A DNA stretch of 64,000 nt from Girardinichthys multiradiatus (GCF_021462225.1 NC_061804.1:9847740-9911739), one strand, 5' to 3'; positions 25,540 to 39,800 are shown, numbered from the stretch's first letter. A program made the numbers and translations. The notes: generated from the letters alone by a model not told the origin.

Positions 25540-26530
25540 CTTCAGCCAAAAACATCAATGTATTTTTCTTTGATTTCATGTGATAGACTAACACAAAGTC
25601 ACACCTAATTGTACAGAGGAGAGAAATTATTTGTTTTTAATGTGTTGTTCTGCTAACACAAGAATGGACCAACTGCAAACATACCAAGACATGGCCGTCC
25701 ACCTAAACTGACAGGCCCAGAGAGGAGAGCATTAATCAGAGTAGCAGCCAAGAGGCTTGTGGTAACTTTGGAGGAGCTGCAGTAATCTGCTGCTCAGGAG
25801 CAAGAATCTATCAACTATTAGTTGTGCACTATAAATGACCTTTAGGCAAGAGTGGCAAGAAAAAAGTCATAAGAAGTCCTGTTTGCAGTTTGCCACAAGC
25901 CATGTAGGGGACACAGCAAACAAATAGAAGTAGTACTGCACAACACCCTGGATACAACATATCCATTGTGAAACGTGGTGGTGGCAGCATCAAGCTGTGA
26001 GGGTACTTTTTTTGCGTAGGCAGGGAAGATGAACAGTGATCATTCTTTTTCTTTATTCTTTATAAGAAAAAGGGGTTAGTGTGAAGATGGATGGAGCTAA
26101 AAACATGACAATCCTGAAAGAAAACATGCAAAAAACAAGAGACTGAAGTGGAGGTTCACCTTCCAGCTGGACAACTACCATAAACATACAGCCAGAGATA
26201 CAATGGAATGGTTTAGATCCAAGAATATTCATGTGTAAGATCGGCCCAGTCAAAGTTAAGACATAAATCCAACTGAGAATCAGTGGTGAGACTTGAAGAT
26301 TGATGTTCTCAGACGTTCTCCATCCTGTCCTACTGAGTGCCCTATACTCAGGAAGGCTGAATGCAATTGCACGCCACACTCAATTTTTATTTTTGTGAAA
26401 TATTTTAAAATATGCATGTATCTATTTTCCTTCCTCTGGCCAGTTATGTTCTATTTTGGGTTTGCTCATTACCTAAAATTAAATAAAATTAAAATGCATG
26501 GAAGTTTCAGGTTGTAATGTGACAAAATGT
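25540..26530 (+). mobile_element. Tc1-like transposon relic
   Basis: Plus-strand Tc1-like order is preserved: a terminal region (ATGTGATAGACTAACACAAA), ACATGGCCGTCCACCTAAAC (the G-R-P-R/P-P-K segment), TTTGCCACAAGCCATGTAGG, then GTGAAACGTGGTGGTGGCAGCATCA (the GGG block). A far end with TAATGTGACAAAATGTGGA resembles the terminal repeat. Many indels; same family as 12690-13650 but opposite orientation. Confidence 0.75.
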
Positions 26531-27600
26531 GGAGCAATTCAAGGGCAATGGATGTCTTTGAAAGGCATTTTATAAAACCATATTTTTCTGTATTTAAAGC
26601 CATCTTTACCTGTACTGTCATTTGTAACATGGTCACATTATTGCAGTAAATGAGCACAGTCCACACCTTTCTCATTTCGTCTCAAATCTCCAACAGTCAC
26701 CCTGATCCATACAGTGAACATTAGGGATTAAACGGCATTTATAAGATGTCATTTTTATGTTCTTAGAAGCATTCAGTCTAATTTCATGCCTCATGGATCT
26801 TGTGAGAGATTAGTGTGAGTAAATGTGGCCGGTTTGTTGTGTCAGAGGTGATTTGGACTCTTATCAGAGACCGAGCTCCAGATCTTCTGGAGGCTTAAGC
26901 TGACAGCCTTAATGGAATGGGAAAAGCCAGTAATAGTGACCACTTTAGTTAGCATCTAAGGGCATTGTCTGTCTGTTTAGTGCATAATGAGCAACTGCAT
27001 GCAAAGGCTGTCCTGGAAGTGCCCCCCTCATTGGTTCTTTATTGTCAGATTAGGGGTGTGAGGGCGTTACATGAGTCTGTCTGTTAATGGAACAACTGAA
27101 AGATCTTATTACCTGTTCTTATTCAGCTTTCTTTGTAAATGCCTTGAAGTGTCAGACTTGATTGTAGAAATGAAAATTGTCCCAATGTTTGCCAGGCTGA
27201 AGATGCATATGGTTTCATTCACTCCAGAGAGGTAGATGTGGTAAATATTCTTTATTTTTAAAGTTGCTGCAGTGGTATGAAGTCCAGTAAGATTACAAAA
27301 ATGCTAATTTCAAGACAGCCAGTGAAAAATGTATCAACTTATGTTTTCCAAATTTTTATGTATGACACAGTCATACAAGTCAGGGGAATTCTACCAAAGT
27401 CTAAGGAAACGGGTGGAAACTTCTGAATTTTGAGAAAGTAGAAAAAGTGCAGTAAGCAGTTCTCTTTGTCGTAATTTTGGCATTTAGCAAACATAACTAG
27501 TTTGGGTAATCCTGATTTAAAAAAAACGAAGATTTTAATCTGAATTATTGTCAGACTGCGAGAAAAACAATTGTGTTTTTATTATACACTGTATGTAAAT
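26530..27600. other. Gene-free stretch
   Basis: No supportable feature. Confidence 0.35.
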
Positions 27601-27719
27601 ATTTAGTCTTCAATTGTAGATACTCGATAAAAATGTCCCGAGAATGCAGCCTTGAGGTACCCCACATGTAATCTGTGTTTGCTCACATTTATAAGTCTAG
27701 TTAAGTTAAGAATTGTTTC

Positions 27720-27805
27720 ATTGAACAGGTAGGCAACAATACACAAATATCTGGGGATAATATTAGATCTTCAGTTAAGTTTTAATGATCAGATTAAAAT
27801 GATTT
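27720..27805 (+). pseudogene. Reverse-transcriptase fragment of a LINE
   Basis: The reading K-Y-L-G-I-I-L-D-L-Q-L-S-F-N-D-Q-I-K matches the 'KYLGxxLDxxLSFxxHI' block downstream of the catalytic motif in non-LTR reverse transcriptases. No further open frame flanks it, so it is a short, old fragment. Confidence 0.55.
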
Positions 27806-27879
27806 CTAAAATTCTTAATTTCAACCTCTTTTAAGATAACAAACTTTTTAACATTTGTGGAGTGTTGCTTTCAAATGTA

Positions 27880-29400
27880 ATAATATTTGTATTCAGTATT
27901 GGTATTCGATTTTGTCCTACAGTATATAGTTTAATTTTTTTCATTCTGTGAGATTTCTGTACATTAATTGGTTTCGTTTTGACTCCTTAAGTTTTGTTTC
28001 TGAACTATTTTTTGTGTGAGATTTTTCGGCCTTGTTTTGTGTTTAATGCATGTTATGTTTTTATGAATATTTTAAAAGTGTATATTATAGTTTTTTTTAA
28101 TTGAAAAACTCTACCACAGAGTGGGTCTGCCAGGGCTGTTTCTAACACTGTCTTTTACCAGATAAATATGGATAAATGAATAATATTACAACATTCTATG
28201 TGTCTTTCAAAGTGTTCATTTGAGCTGGAAATAGCTCACTTGTGGGGTTTATTCCTCTCCCAAACCACTTGGGGTATTGACCAGCTTCAGGTCTTGTCCT
28301 GTCAACAAATACAGAATAAAAATGGTTATGTTTTTTCTCCAGAATGAATTATGTCTGTACCATGCAGACACAGACAGCAGACAGACACAGATGTATGCAC
28401 CAGCACCCCGACAGGCAGCAGTTTTGGTTGTCAGGGTCTGTAGATCATGTGTATTGGTGCTGCATAAAGTCACAACAGGAATAGATAAGACGGGACCCAT
28501 GTTGGCTTTGAGAGCCAAATCCACAGCGGCCCCCCAGTGCTAATCGGATTAGCTGAAAAGTTAGCAGTATGGGCCCAAGGAGACACAATATTTCTTAGAC
28601 TGACTTCTGCACTATATAGTTTCTTCCTCAGCCTCCATAATCTGCTTCTTGTCTCAAAGCCCTTTCAGATCATCTGCATCGCAGTCGACAATAACAAACT
28701 CAAGGCACAGTGAACTGGTTTTAACCTCTACATTGAATGACTGGTGGGTGGGGTTGCATGCATGTGTGTGGGGATGGGGGTTCTTCTCCACCCAGGTGGG
28801 GGAACAATGGCACACCCGTTGTCTTAGAGGAATGGTTGGCTGAGCACAGGCCAGAGGCAGGCGGGACAAAACAGAAAAAAAACGAGTTGAGAAAATTATT
28901 TGTGGTGACGAGGAGGAGGGGGAGACAGGGTGATGATGTGGGGGGGGGGCAAGAGGTTGAATAGAGGCAGCAGGGTGGCAGCTGAACTCCTAAAGCTCCT
29001 TTCATGCATGGTCTGCTTCAACCAATGCTGGAAACATGTATGAGCACACCAAGCTTCAGCTCTGCCTAATTGCTCCTTCTTTGTATTTTAACATCCTTTA
29101 TTAAAAACTAACAGTAGTTCCTGCGTTTTATTACCACTTGGTGTGTAGCTGTATGAAAATGACTTACATTCATAAGCGGAAACTCAGCTAAAATGGTGGG
29201 GTGTTAACACAATCTACATACTCATTCACCCAAGTCATCCAAGAGGCTTTCTGCAGTTTTGAAACAAGGAGTGAAATGAGGAAGTCTTCAGGCTTACAGG
29301 TTAAACTTTTAAAAACTAAAATCAGGCCTGGTCATATTTTCTTTAATCACAATCAGCCTTTTTAGTTTGTTTCTTTGTGTTCTTTTTTACAATGCATTCT
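27880..29400. other. Gene-free stretch
   Basis: The interval 28650-28980 is G-rich on the plus strand (a nine-G run near 28942) and open in several frames, but no domain or splice pattern supports a gene. Confidence 0.35.
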
Positions 29401-29439
29401 AGATAGTACACACCAAATCGTGTCAAAGTTTCAGGCATC

Positions 29440-30000
29440 CAGTTGTTGATGCGAAGTTAAGGATTAAAGGGACCCGCATTATAATGCTACCACCATGGTT
29501 GACAGTTAGTACAGTACTCTTAGGTTTTAAAGTCTCCTCAAAGTATACAACTAGTTGTTGAATTGGGCAGCTTTTCTTTCTTTAACACCTTTTCCTTCCA
29601 CTAAACTTTCCATGAATCTGCTTGGATCCAGCTTTCTGTGAACTGCCAACTTCTTTAGAAGGGAGTTTTTTTGACTCACTCTCCTAGTGAAGGATGTCAG
29701 TGAGTGTCTGGACAACTGTTAAGTCAACACCCCATTATTGTGTAGACCATGACATTACATTTCTTTATTTCTATATTGTGTTGGTCTATCCCATTATTAC
29801 CATTCTTATGTAATATTCTTTTTCCGAGAAAGGGAATTAGCTGTAAGCCATAATCATCAAACCTAACAGAAATAAATGCTGGAACTGTATCACTCTGTGT
29901 GTAAAGACTATAAATAATACACGGGTTTCACTTTAATTGAATTATAGACATTAACTTTTAATGATATTATAATATATTGAGATGGATTTCCATATATTTA
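29440..30000 (-). mobile_element. Tc1-like transposon relic
   Basis: Blocks TTTTCCTTCCACTAAACTTTCC, GCTTGGATCCAGCTTTCTGTGAA, ACAACTGTTAAGTCAACACC and CCCCATTATTGTGTAGACCATG occur in the same order at 46300-46390. The terminal region then follows (AGCTGTAAGCCATAATCATCAAA, ACAGAAATAAATGC). This is the N-terminal part of a minus-strand transposase plus its 5' terminal repeat, badly eroded. Confidence 0.7.
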
Positions 30001-30750
30001 AAATCCAAAAGAAACTCAAACTTGTTTTTATTTTACAATCAATGCAGTTGTATAATTATTCCATCTTGTAAAAAGAAAGGTTCAAATAAGTAATTAAAAG
30101 CCCAAAATTAATGAAAGTCCTGTCTATGATGATTGAATGTAGATTTCTGAACTGTACAGTTAAATACTCTCCACTGAACATAACAAAGCACCCAGCAGCA
30201 GCAGTGTAAGAACATGGGAGAAAAAATGGGGTATTCTTCACCATCCCCTAAAACCAGATTAAACAGAAAAAAAAAATTTTTTTTTTGTGTCATCCTTTTT
30301 TTTTTTAATTATTTGTCGCTGCGTGAATGGACCGCTAGAACAGCTGCCAAGTTCAACATGGCTGAAAAAGCTCTTGGCACTCTTAATCAACAGCCCAGTG
30401 TCAAACTGGCCTCCCTTCCTTTGCCTGCATTCCCAAAATGATGCCAAGGGAACCGATTTTTCTGGCCAAGATGTGGTTTTGTGGCTACAGTCAGTCAGGC
30501 AGAAGGAAGATGAAAATGATGCCATGTGGACAAGAGGCTTTTTCTTCATTCTTTATGCCAACACATTTCCAGATCGGCTTGGGAAGGCATTGATCTGCCA
30601 AGCCCACTGCACTGAGATTGTAAGCTAAAGGTCAAAAGTACTTAGAAAGAACACTGTTGCTGTGGAATGGATGTTTGATTTAGTCTAATTTTACTTTATG
30701 GCTCTGTGGGTCTTGTGATTGATGTATGCGCATTTAAATGTGTCTTTCAG
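30000..30750. other. Upstream flank of mcam exon 2
   Basis: Intronic or flanking sequence with A- and T-runs at 30266-30305. No exon-like element was identified apart from the acceptor at 30750. Confidence 0.4.
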
Positions 30751-30884
30751 TGTGGGGCAAGGTGGAAGTGACTATGAATGACAACCTGGAGGTGTACCTT
30801 GGTGACCCGGCGGAGATCCCTTGCCAATACAGCTTCACTGGTGTGGACGAAGAACCCAGCCGTGTCATGATTCAGTGGTTTGTG
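30751..30884 (+). CDS. mcam: mcam exon 2: first half of Ig domain 1
   Basis: The exon follows the acceptor TGTCTTTCAG and ends at TGTG|GTAAGT. Two bases complete a codon from the missing exon 1 (phase 1), and it ends at phase 0. It encodes about 45 residues beginning V-W-G-K-V-E-V and carries the first cysteine of the V-type domain (IPCQY) and the core tryptophan (IQWFV). The next exon lies about 3.2 kb downstream. The upstream signal-peptide exon must end one base into a codon; no convincing candidate was seen. Confidence 0.9.
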
Positions 30885-33800
30885 GTAAGTACAGCTGGGT
30901 GGTGTAAACTGACAATGTCTGTCTGGAGCTAACTGCATGTAGTTCACTTTTAACATAAAGCTTTATTTCTCTGTAATATTCCATGGAGAATTACAGGTTA
31001 ATCCCTGTAATTTTCTGATTTCTCAGATTAATCTAATCAACACAGAGATAGTACTTAAAGTTACCAGCAACATTCTCAGCAGTCTAGATCATAATGATAT
31101 TTATGTTTTACTGTTGAATCTGTTTGCGGTTTTGATACCATTGATCATGCTATACTCGTTGACCAGCAGTGCTCCTCTGTGGTTCATTTGCTGCTTATCC
31201 ACCTGTAGATTTCTAGCGAGGACTTAATGCGGCTTTTTGCAGTTTCTACGGGTTTTGTGAATGAACAGATATGGCGAGGAGTGTAGAAGTAAGCCCACCT
31301 CCGTTACGCCCCTTACAAGCGACATAGTCACGGCCCAACATCAGTTATTTGTATGGGGCAAGTCAGGTCTGCGATACAGAGAGATGTAGTGATGACGTAT
31401 GGTTTGTGCAACCAGCCAGTTGCAGGATTTACAAACAAAACTCACTCATCATTTCTGACAAGAAGAGTAAGAAGGTGAGGTATTTAGTTTAGTTTTGCTG
31501 CTCTGAGTTCATCTGTCATTATTGTTTTGAAAATTATGGTAGAGGGAGGCTTTCAATGCAGATCGTCTGCCTAACACTCATGTCAATGCCGCTTCCTCCT
31601 GTCATCCTGCTCTCCCAGCTTCATTTTCAATAGCAAGCATTTGTGCAGAATATCACTGCCTTCCCTTATGATTTATGAAAAGCTGGTGGCGGCTCATCTT
31701 AATGTGAAAGAGGCTACTGACTCCCACTTTGCACCCCTGATCCGTGGTGTCCTGCAGGGGTCAATATGTGGACCAGTCCTTTTCTCATTGTATAAGCTTT
31801 CATTGAGCCACCTGATAAAAGAAATTCATCTGTTTCCTAACAATACTATGCCAATGACATAATCCCTGTTTGCAGGTGAGCTTACAAACCATAATATTCT
31901 ATATTAAAGCTAATGCATAAGTCTCATCGGTGAAATCATAATAAAATAGATGCGCTTAACTGTTCCCCAAAGGAAGTTCCCAATAAGAATTTTACTTGGA
32001 ATATTAGGTAATGATATAAAACATTCTGCTAACAATTTAATCTTTGATAAACAAATTACTTTTGTTGTTCGGACCATATATAGGTCCATTCCTGCCTTAT
32101 CAACAGCTAAAAACCATTATTTATCGTTTTGTGTCATCATACCTAGTTTAGTGTGTTTTCTGCCTACAGATTGTCCGAAATTCTGCTGCTAACCCTAACA
32201 TCAAGAACCCATTCTCACATCACTCAAATACAAAATTTGTTTCTGCTTTTACATTTTAGAGTTGGATAAAGATAACCTGATTAAATATAAAAAGCAGTTT
32301 TCAAAAAATGATTTTATTCATTAAGGAAAAAAAGTTATCCAAGCCTATCTGGCCCTCTGGGAAAAGGGAAATTCCCTCATTGATAATTCATGAATTAATT
32401 CTGAATAAACAAAATTTTTTTTAGAAAGCTAGCCTAAATTTCTCAAGCCAAACCCAGGCCTGATGAATAATTTAAATAGAACCTTTCTAACAGCTGAAAG
32501 ATCTGTAAAAGCATAATCTAAAACAATTCAAAAACAGTAGAAATACAAGGTCATTGACATCAGTCTATAAAGGGTTACAAAGCCATTCCTACTTTGGAAT
32601 GTCAGCAAACCAAGGTTAGACCCGTAATCCACAACTGCAGAAGACATGCAGCAGTGGTAAACCATTTCAGGAGAGTCTAGTCAACCAAAATTACTCCAAG
32701 AGCACATCAGTGCAAACAGGAGGTCATAAAAGAACCCAGAACATCTAAAGCTCTGCAGGCCTTACCGCATCAGTTAGTCAGAGGGTATGATTCAACCATC
32801 AGAAAGAAAGACTGGGCAAAAATGGCCTCCATGTGAGGGTTCCAAGGCCAGAACCATTGCTGACCCAAAGGCCCGTCTCACATTAACCAAAAAACATCTT
32901 GATGATCTCCAATACCTTTGGAAAAATATTCTGTTGACAGACAAGAGAAAGTTGGGACTTTTTGAAAGGTGTGTGTCAGTTTATATGTAATCTAAAACAA
33001 ACAGCATTTCAATACTAGACCATCATATTGACAGCCACATATTGTCGGTAGTATAATGGTCTGGGGCTGCTTTGCTTGCTCAGGAACTGGACGACTTGCC
33101 ATAACTGTTGGAACTATGAACCGGACCGTCCTGCAGGTGAATGTCCAGCCATCAGTACAGGACCTTAAACCCAATCACAGTTTTGTTCTGCAGCAGGACA
33201 ATGATCCAAAGCATGGTAGCAGGGGCACCTACAATTGAAAAACATAATGAACGTTTGTAGTGACTTAGTCAAAGTCTGGACCCAAATTCACTTCAGATAC
33301 AATAGTGTGGCCTCGAACATGTTCAAACTCGAAAAAAACAATCCAATGCGGCTGAATTCAAATATTTCTGCAAAGCAGAGTGGACCAAAAATCCTCAGTG
33401 TTGATGTTAAAGACTCAAACTCTTGATGTTATTTGTTGCTGATAAGGGGGTCACATATAGTTATTAGGTTTAGGGGTAATTACATTTTCACCTAGATCTA
33501 GATTTGTTGGGATAACCATTTCCCTTAAATAATAAAATCATTTAAAAATTTTACTCAAGGTATTTTTATCCAATATAAAAAAATTGATTAATAATCACTT
33601 TTTATACATTTTCTTTTTTTTTATTGGAAGTCTTATTTTTCTCTAAGTTAATACTTTTTTTTGTAATCCTAGTTTTAAAGGTTAGCTTCCTGTGAATTAG
33701 CCTTTGTATTAAGGGCCTATAGACAAGACACCAGTTTCTTTTAAATGTAACATTGTTTTATGTCATGTCCCAGATCAAATACATTTCAAATAAATAAAAT

Positions 33801-36800
33801 CAGCAAAAACAGAATCTGCATGGCGGCAAACCTTTTTTCATGGCGCTGTACCTTCACCGACTGGCAGTCAAATGTAGGTGTATACATCCATAATGTCAGT
33901 GATCCGATGACTCCATGCACTCCCCCTAGACCTCTGTGTTTGTTGTATTTAATCCGTTTTTTTATTTTGTATTTTATCTCAAGCACAATGTAATTTATGT
34001 TTTAAAAAATGCTCCAGAAGTAAAGTTCTACCTACAAGCTCAGTTCAGTGTCTTCTCACTGGGTTTCTCTGCAGAGAGCTGCAGGAAATGGCCTACGGAT
34101 GCGGATCTTCTACAGTGATGTCAGTCAGCAAATAATCGACAACAACACAGACTACAGCGGCCGCATCGAGGTGACTTCAGACCAGAGAGGAACCACACTC
34201 TTAATTCAGAATGTCCAGCTTTCTGACGAGAAAGAGTTCTTCTGCCAGGTTAATGGGCTGGCAGCTGGGAATGCTGAGCGCAAGACTCATCTCAGAGTTT
34301 TTGGTAAGACAGCACATAACAAAGGATAAACTATAATCTCAAAGACGATTTTAAGTCTTAAATCGTCTTCAGTTGTCTTTGTTTAAAATGTAGCTGCTAT
34401 AATTGACTAATTATCTCCTTTTGGTGTTTAGCTCCTCCAGAGGCTCCAGTCATTGAAGCCGTCCCTACTGGAATTTCCGTGACCAACACAATGCCATCTA
34501 AGGTGGGTCAACCCATTCAGAAGTTCAACAAATGTAATAAACTTCACGATTACTGTGTTTACAATATTTGTTTTCTGATAGCTTTGTAAAAGTTTTCATG
34601 CCCCTTTTAACAGTCTTACATTTTGTCACCTTACAATCACCATCTATTATTTCCTTTCTCTTCACAGTTTTGCACTACTTTGTGTCCATTACATTAGATC
34701 ACTATAATAGACATTAAAGTTAGAAGTTGTGATGTGACGTGAAAAGTTTAAGGGGTGTAAAAACATTTGGAAGAACCCAGGAAAATAGCCAATTCGTGTA
34801 TATTTGAAATTGTACATAAACTCCTCCAGGTGGCATCATGTGAGGCTCGAAATGGTTTCCCTAAACCCAACATCACCTGGTACAGGAATGACGAGCCGCT
34901 GGTCCCTACAGCAGGACGTAAGTATTACCCCCTGTGATTGCCTTACTGGCCCTTCCATCTTTCTGGTACAAATCGGACCTTACTGGTGTAGTGGTGGAGC
35001 AAGGGTAGAACCACTGACTGAGCAACTGGCTTGCTATGGCTGTCTGACAAAAATAAATCGTTTTTAAATAAGAAATACCTAACAGATTGACAAAACAATC
35101 CATATATCAATACTGCTAGCACAGTTAGCCGGTTACAACACAAAATACCCCTGTGTTAATCTCAGTTATAGCAAGCTTCACAAGTCAGTACCTGGTTATT
35201 AGCACAGTGCACGTCAGCCCTTTACAGCACTGTTTTAATTTGAAGTGTAGCTGCTTCTGAAAAATCCTGCCTTGAATCCAAAGATCTGTGGGTTGTGTGT
35301 GTTCAGTTCACATCTTCTATGCATGTTAAAGCTGATTCATGGAGCTGCAGTATTCAGGCCGGGTTTTCACCTAAACTGTTCCTGAAATAATGAGATCCTT
35401 CCAGATATTCTTTTTTTATTTGTGAAATTTCTGGTCATTCAGAACACAAAGGAAAAAATCTTTGTGAAAAGCAGAAACCACTGGTTTATGTTCTGAAACA
35501 TGCTGTCAGTTAGGTATGGCATGCTAACCAACTATGTTAATCAATACTGTAATTCTGTGTCAGTATGTATATATAGTTCTGTGAAAGAATGTTTGCCCAT
35601 TAAATGCTCACATTTCTGTAAACCTGGTTTCAACTTCTCTACCTCTAGAATAAAGAAATCCCATAAATAGAACTCTTCTGACGGCATGAAGTAGGTTAAA
35701 AGGCAGGGGTGTTGCTACATATAAAGTAGTTTTTGTTGTTCTGCCCTTTATTGCCACTGCCATACTCATATAGAAAAGCATGGGTGAGGATAGAAAAATG
35801 CTGAAATACATTCACAGATGTTTGAGAACATTTATGTAAATAAGCCTGTACCAAATAACATAATAATGGAGGGTGCATATATTGGACAAAAGGCATTGTT
35901 TTACTGATTGTTATTTTTGTTTTTTAATATAAATGTATAATGTGAAGCCTTTGCTATAAGTGTTCTCCAAAAATATAAAAAACCCAGAATGCACATAAAA
36001 GGCAAAGAGAATATAATTTAAGAATGAAACTGGTACTAGTTTTTCTAATGAATTTATGATCCAATTAAAAAGCTCTCAGTCTTCTTCTGTGCAACATCAT
36101 CTTTTTATTAAACCCATCTTCTCATTTAGAGTTGAAATTAAAACAATGGCTTAACCACATGCCTTACATCTCCTCTGTGCAAACAATCCTGTGCATTAGT
36201 CATTATTTGTTTCTTATTCCTTTAAATGTTATTACAATTATTAGACATTTCTGCCATCTTTCAAAGTGGATATTGTGTGATGGTCTTGGGGTGCTTTGCT
36301 GCTTCAGGATCTGGGCGACTTGCTATAACTGATGGAACCATGACTTTTGCTCACTAGCAGAGAAAACTGAGGGTCATTGTTCAACCATCAGTTAGTAAAT
36401 GTAAGCTTACCTGGGTTACGTAGCAGGACAGTGATCCAAAGGACACCAGAAAGTCTACCTCTGAACGGCTACAGGAAAACAAAGATTTTGGAGTGGCCTA
36501 GTCAAAATCTTTAAATGTGATTGAGATACACTGCCTAGCCAAAAACAAAGTCGCCACCAAAAAAAAGGTCACACACTCTAATATTTTGTTGAACTGCCTT
36601 TAGCTTTTATTACGGCACGCATTCATGTGGCATTGTTTCGATAAGTTTCTGCAATGTCATAAGATTTATTTCCACCCAGTGTTTCATTCATTTTTCACCA
36701 AGATCTTGCATTGATGATGGTAGAGTCAAAGCCTTCTCCAGCACATCCCAAAGATTCTCAATGGATTTAAGGTCTGGACTCTGTGGTGACCAATCCATGT

Positions 36801-39800
36801 GTGAGAAAAATGTTTCGTGCTCCCTGAATCAGTCTTCCACAATTTGAGCCCAATGAATCCTGGCATTGTCATCTTGGAATATGCCCGTGTTATCAGGGAA
36901 GAAAACTCATTGATGGAATAACCTGGTCATTCAGTATATTCAGGTAGTCAGCTGACCTCATTCTTTGAACACATACTGTTGCTGAACCCAGACCTGACCA
37001 CCTGCAGCAACCCCAGATCATAGCTCTGCCCCCACAGGTTGGTAGAGTAGGCACTAGGCATGATGGGTGCATCACTTCACCTGCCTCTCTTCTTACCCTG
37101 ATGCCCCCATCACTCTGGAACAGTGTAAATCTGGGCTTATCAGACTATATGACCTTCCATTGCTCCAGAGTCCAATCTTTATGCTCCCTAGCAAACTGAA
37201 GCTTTTTTTCCCAGTTAGCCTCACTGATTAGTGGTTTTCTTAAGGCTGCACAGCTGTTCAGTCCCAATCCCTTGAGTTCCCTTCACATTGTGCGTGTGGA
37301 AATGCTCTTACTTTCACTATTAAACATAACCTGGAGTTCTACTGTTTTTCTTTGATTTGATTTCACCAAACATTTAAGTGATCGTCAATCACGATCATTC
37401 AGGATGTTTTTCCGGCCACATTTCTTCCTCGAAGACGATGATGTCCCCACTATCCTTCCAGTTTTTTTTTTGGCCAGGCAGTGTACTTTTGACATGACCT
37501 TGAACATGTTGGTCATACTCAGAAATCCTCCAAAGTGTCTGAATTAAAGCAATTCTGCAAAGAACAGTGGGCCAAAATTCCTCCACAGGGACGCAAGGCT
37601 CAGATACCACAAATGCCCGATAGTTGTTGTTGGCACCCAGGATGGCATAATCAGTTAAGTATAGGGAGCAATTGCTTTTTCATATAAGGCTAGGTCTGTT
37701 TTGATAGCTTTTTTTCTCATGGTAGAAGAACTCATGTCTGATTTTGAAGTTTGCTTGATAATGCAAAACATGCTTATGACATGTTAGTGTGCTGGATATA
37801 TTGGACACATTTGCTGCATTTATAACTGGACTAGAGCGGAAACAACTAATCAATTTAATCGATTAAAATCGATTCTTGAAATAATTGTCTACTAATTTAG
37901 TCATCGATTAGTTGCTTTGTAATCACGTTTTGCCATATGCGGTCTATTTTTTAACACATTTGTGGCCAATGTGTGGCAGTAATGAGCCACCAAATGCTGT
38001 GATCTACCGTTAGAGCAGTAGAAGAAGAAATCAGCTAATAGTTGGCCTTGTTTTGCATGACGTTCCATGCGCATAAATCTATACGAGGCACAAACCCATT
38101 AGCTATGGAAGCAAATCGTTACCATATTTCAAATGAAAAAGCAGAAATGCTTTTTCATTTTAAGAATGTGGCTGCATTGTTTGACTCATAAATGAAATTA
38201 GTAATCAATCATCCTTTTTGCATTTAATTTGCTTCTTCAAGACTGCCCATTCTTTAACTTAATTAAAATGAAAAAGACATTTGAGATTTATTTTTCAAAA
38301 TGTACCCCAGCAAATAGATACCAAAATTCAATTTGAAATGTAAAATTTGAAAATGAAAAAGCATTTCCAGAAATGCTTTTTCATGTTAAGAATGTGGCTG
38401 CATTATTTGACCCATAAATAAAATTAGTAATCATCCTATTTGCATTTTCTTCTTCATGACTGCACATTTTATGCCATAATCAAAAAGAAAATAAAGCAGA
38501 CATTGCTTTTTCGTTTTCGTGGTCTGCCCGCAAAGTACTGCCCAGAACTCGAAAACGAAAAAGCATTCCAAGCTCCCTGCTGACCGAGCTACCCATCTTG
38601 TTCGGTAGGGGGCGCTGTGCACGTCTGCATTGCATTACATTGCAAACGTGCTGAGAAATTGATTGAATTGCAGCAGGGCCGAGCTCAATTTGTGGCAGTG
38701 GCAGGAAAAACTGGTAGTTCCGGTGGCAGCCTTATGGCCTGGGACATCCAGTGTGTTTTTAAGCATTTATTTATAATTTTCTGTGAGTGACGATTCAGAA
38801 TAGCCGCACGTGCTCTATAATAAACCGGCTGTTTGTGCAATAAATCTTCGTCATCTGTTTCAACACGTCACACATACACATAGTGCTATTTATTTTCCAT
38901 GTCAAGTAAATACAATCACCTTATGTTATGGTTCTAAAGCTGTTTATTAAATAACAATCAATAATGAAATCATTATTTAAAGGTAACAAAGCTTTTACCG
39001 CCGGTCTGGCACCTTCTGGCATCCTCGCGGAATCCCCGGCCACCCTGCGGCAGGCTGTGGCAATTCCGGTGGCAGCTTCGGAACTACCAGTTCTTCCTGC
39101 CACTGCCACAAATTGAGCTCGGTCCTGCTGCAATTCAATCAATTTCTCGGCACGTTTGCAATGTAATGCAATGCAGACGTGCACAGCGCCCCCTACCGAA
39201 CAAGATGGTAGCTCGGTCAGCAGGGAGCTGAGGAAGAGTGGCTGCTGACGTCACTCTGCTGCGCCCGCAGCTCGGAATGCTTTTTCGTTTTCGAGTTCTG
39301 GGCAGTACTTTGCGGGCAGACCACGAAAACGAAAAAGCAATGTCTGCTTTGTTTTCTTTTTGATTATGGCATAAAATGTGCAGTCATGAAGAAGAAAATG
39401 CAAATGCAAATAGGATGATTACTAATTTTATTTATGGGTCACATAATGCCGCCACATTCTTAAAATGAAAAAGCATTTCTGGAAATGCTTTTTCATTTTC
39501 AAATTTTACATTTCAAATTGAATTTTGGTATCTATTTGCTGGGACATATTTTGAAAAATAAATCTCAAATGTCTTTTCCTTTTTAATTTTAATTAAGTGA
39601 AAGAATGAGCAGTCTTGAAGAAGAAAATTAAAATGCAAATAGGATTATTGATAACTAATTTCATTTATGAGTCAAACAATGCAGCCACATTCTTAAAATG
39701 AAAAAGCATTTCTGAAAATGCTTTTTCATTTGAAATATGGTAATGATTTGCTTCCATAATTTGCACTGAGCTAGGTGGCGGAGCACGAAAAGTTACGGAC

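Noticed and set aside
28721..29005. Open frames on both strands in a G-rich interval
   Set aside because: Several frames are open at once, as expected for skewed composition, and none has recognisable features.
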